NCBI GenBank assembly: GCA_030424545.1
Contig: JAUHWL010000002.1
Span: 186,001-250,000 of the forward strand
Direction: 5' to 3'
Origin: Bacteroidia bacterium
GTDB lineage: Bacteria; Bacteroidota; Bacteroidia; Flavobacteriales; Schleiferiaceae
Length of the DNA stretch: 64,000 nucleotides
This document shows, piece after piece, positions 63,822-64,000 of the stretch. Numbering within the stretch: position 1 is the stretch's first letter; the number at the start of each line of letters is the position of its first letter. The position numbers were made by a program, and so were the translations under genes. Below the pieces are notes generated by a model. That model worked only from the letters and a program-made list of their open reading frames with translations. It was not told the origin of the DNA and ran no database searches.

Positions 63822-64000
63822 GCTGTTATTGGTTTTGTTTTTAGTTCTTGTAATATGTATTTACCGGTAACGCTTTTTTTGTTTGTGCTTACCTCTTCTG
63901 GTGTGCCGTGTGCTACAACTTTTCCTCCGTTTTCGCCTCCATCTGGGCCAATGTCAATCACGTAATCGGCCAATTTTATTACATCTAAATTATGTTCTAT
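63818..64000 (-). CDS. uvrA: excinuclease ABC subunit A, C-terminal end (5' partial)
   Basis: On the minus strand the frame enters at the right edge with [18 protein letters not shown], then GPDGGENGG, and ends 60 residues in at KTKPITA. This is the well-conserved C-terminal part of UvrA after its second ATPase signature ([10 protein letters not shown]...ADYIIDLGPEGG). UvrA finds DNA damage in nucleotide-excision repair as a dimer with UvrB. The stop overlaps the LOG-family ATG by four bases (ATGA). The rest of the gene lies outside the window. Confidence 0.93.
   Translation of the reverse strand: MEHNLDVIKLADYVIDIGPDGGENGGKVVAHGTPEEVSTNKKSVTGKYILQELKTKPITA

Overview
The window is a low-GC chromosomal segment from a member of the phylum Bacteroidota. 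The evidence is four surface proteins with type IX secretion (T9SS) C-terminal sorting domains, a fused SecDF, lipoproteins with KK-E-type residues after the lipobox cysteine, TAnnTTTG-type -7 promoter boxes and no clear Shine-Dalgarno sequences. Class and family cannot be fixed from the sequence. No rRNA, tRNA, CRISPR array, transposase or prophage gene was seen.

Region by region. (1) 1-7.3 kb: tandem T9SS surface proteins. Two of them share a 1,330-bp block that I read as identical, and a third carries a diverged form of the same C-terminal module. (2) 7.4-10.8 kb: a fused B12-dependent acyl-CoA mutase (IcmF type). (3) 10.8-14.6 kb: lipoproteins and small genes separated by REP/MITE-like repeats. 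(4) 14.6-21.5 kb: DUF5996, a UbiB-like kinase, DUF5715, an outer-membrane barrel and a PIF1-like helicase. (5) 21.5-34.4 kb: a tightly packed polysaccharide locus with three sulfotransferase domains, an ABC-2 exporter pair, a polymerase/ligase fused to a glycosyltransferase, a sulfotransferase fused to a glycosyltransferase, an MBOAT acyltransferase with an SGNH-like partner, a methyltransferase, an SDR and a double-VOC protein. (6) 34.4-51.6 kb: mostly housekeeping and metabolic genes: a ZIP-like protein, a TerB-like protein, NDH-2, a second UbiB with a small coupled partner, exonuclease III, DUF5995, a TauE/CstB-like sulfur pair, a beta-lactamase-fold hydrolase, malate dehydrogenase, an FG-GAP/T9SS protein and SecDF. 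(7) 51.8-61.8 kb: a second polysaccharide locus with a stand-alone ligase/polymerase, a WbaZ-like glycosyltransferase, a second ABC exporter pair, a large GT2 protein and a second MBOAT plus AlgJ/X-like pair. (8) 61.9-64 kb: a lipoprotein, a DUF985 cupin, a LOG-family protein and the C-terminal end of UvrA.

How the genes work together: the two polysaccharide loci each combine an ABC exporter, glycosyltransferases, an O-antigen ligase/polymerase-like protein and an MBOAT/SGNH acylation pair. Only the first has sulfotransferases, so the cell probably makes at least two distinct surface glycans, one of them sulfated (inference). The most notable observations are the chimeric enzymes in the sulfated-glycan locus, the perfect repeat joining two diverged adhesin heads to one tail, an uncharacterised Cys-rich module before the T9SS signal, and the intergenic hairpin repeat family at 11-14.6 kb.
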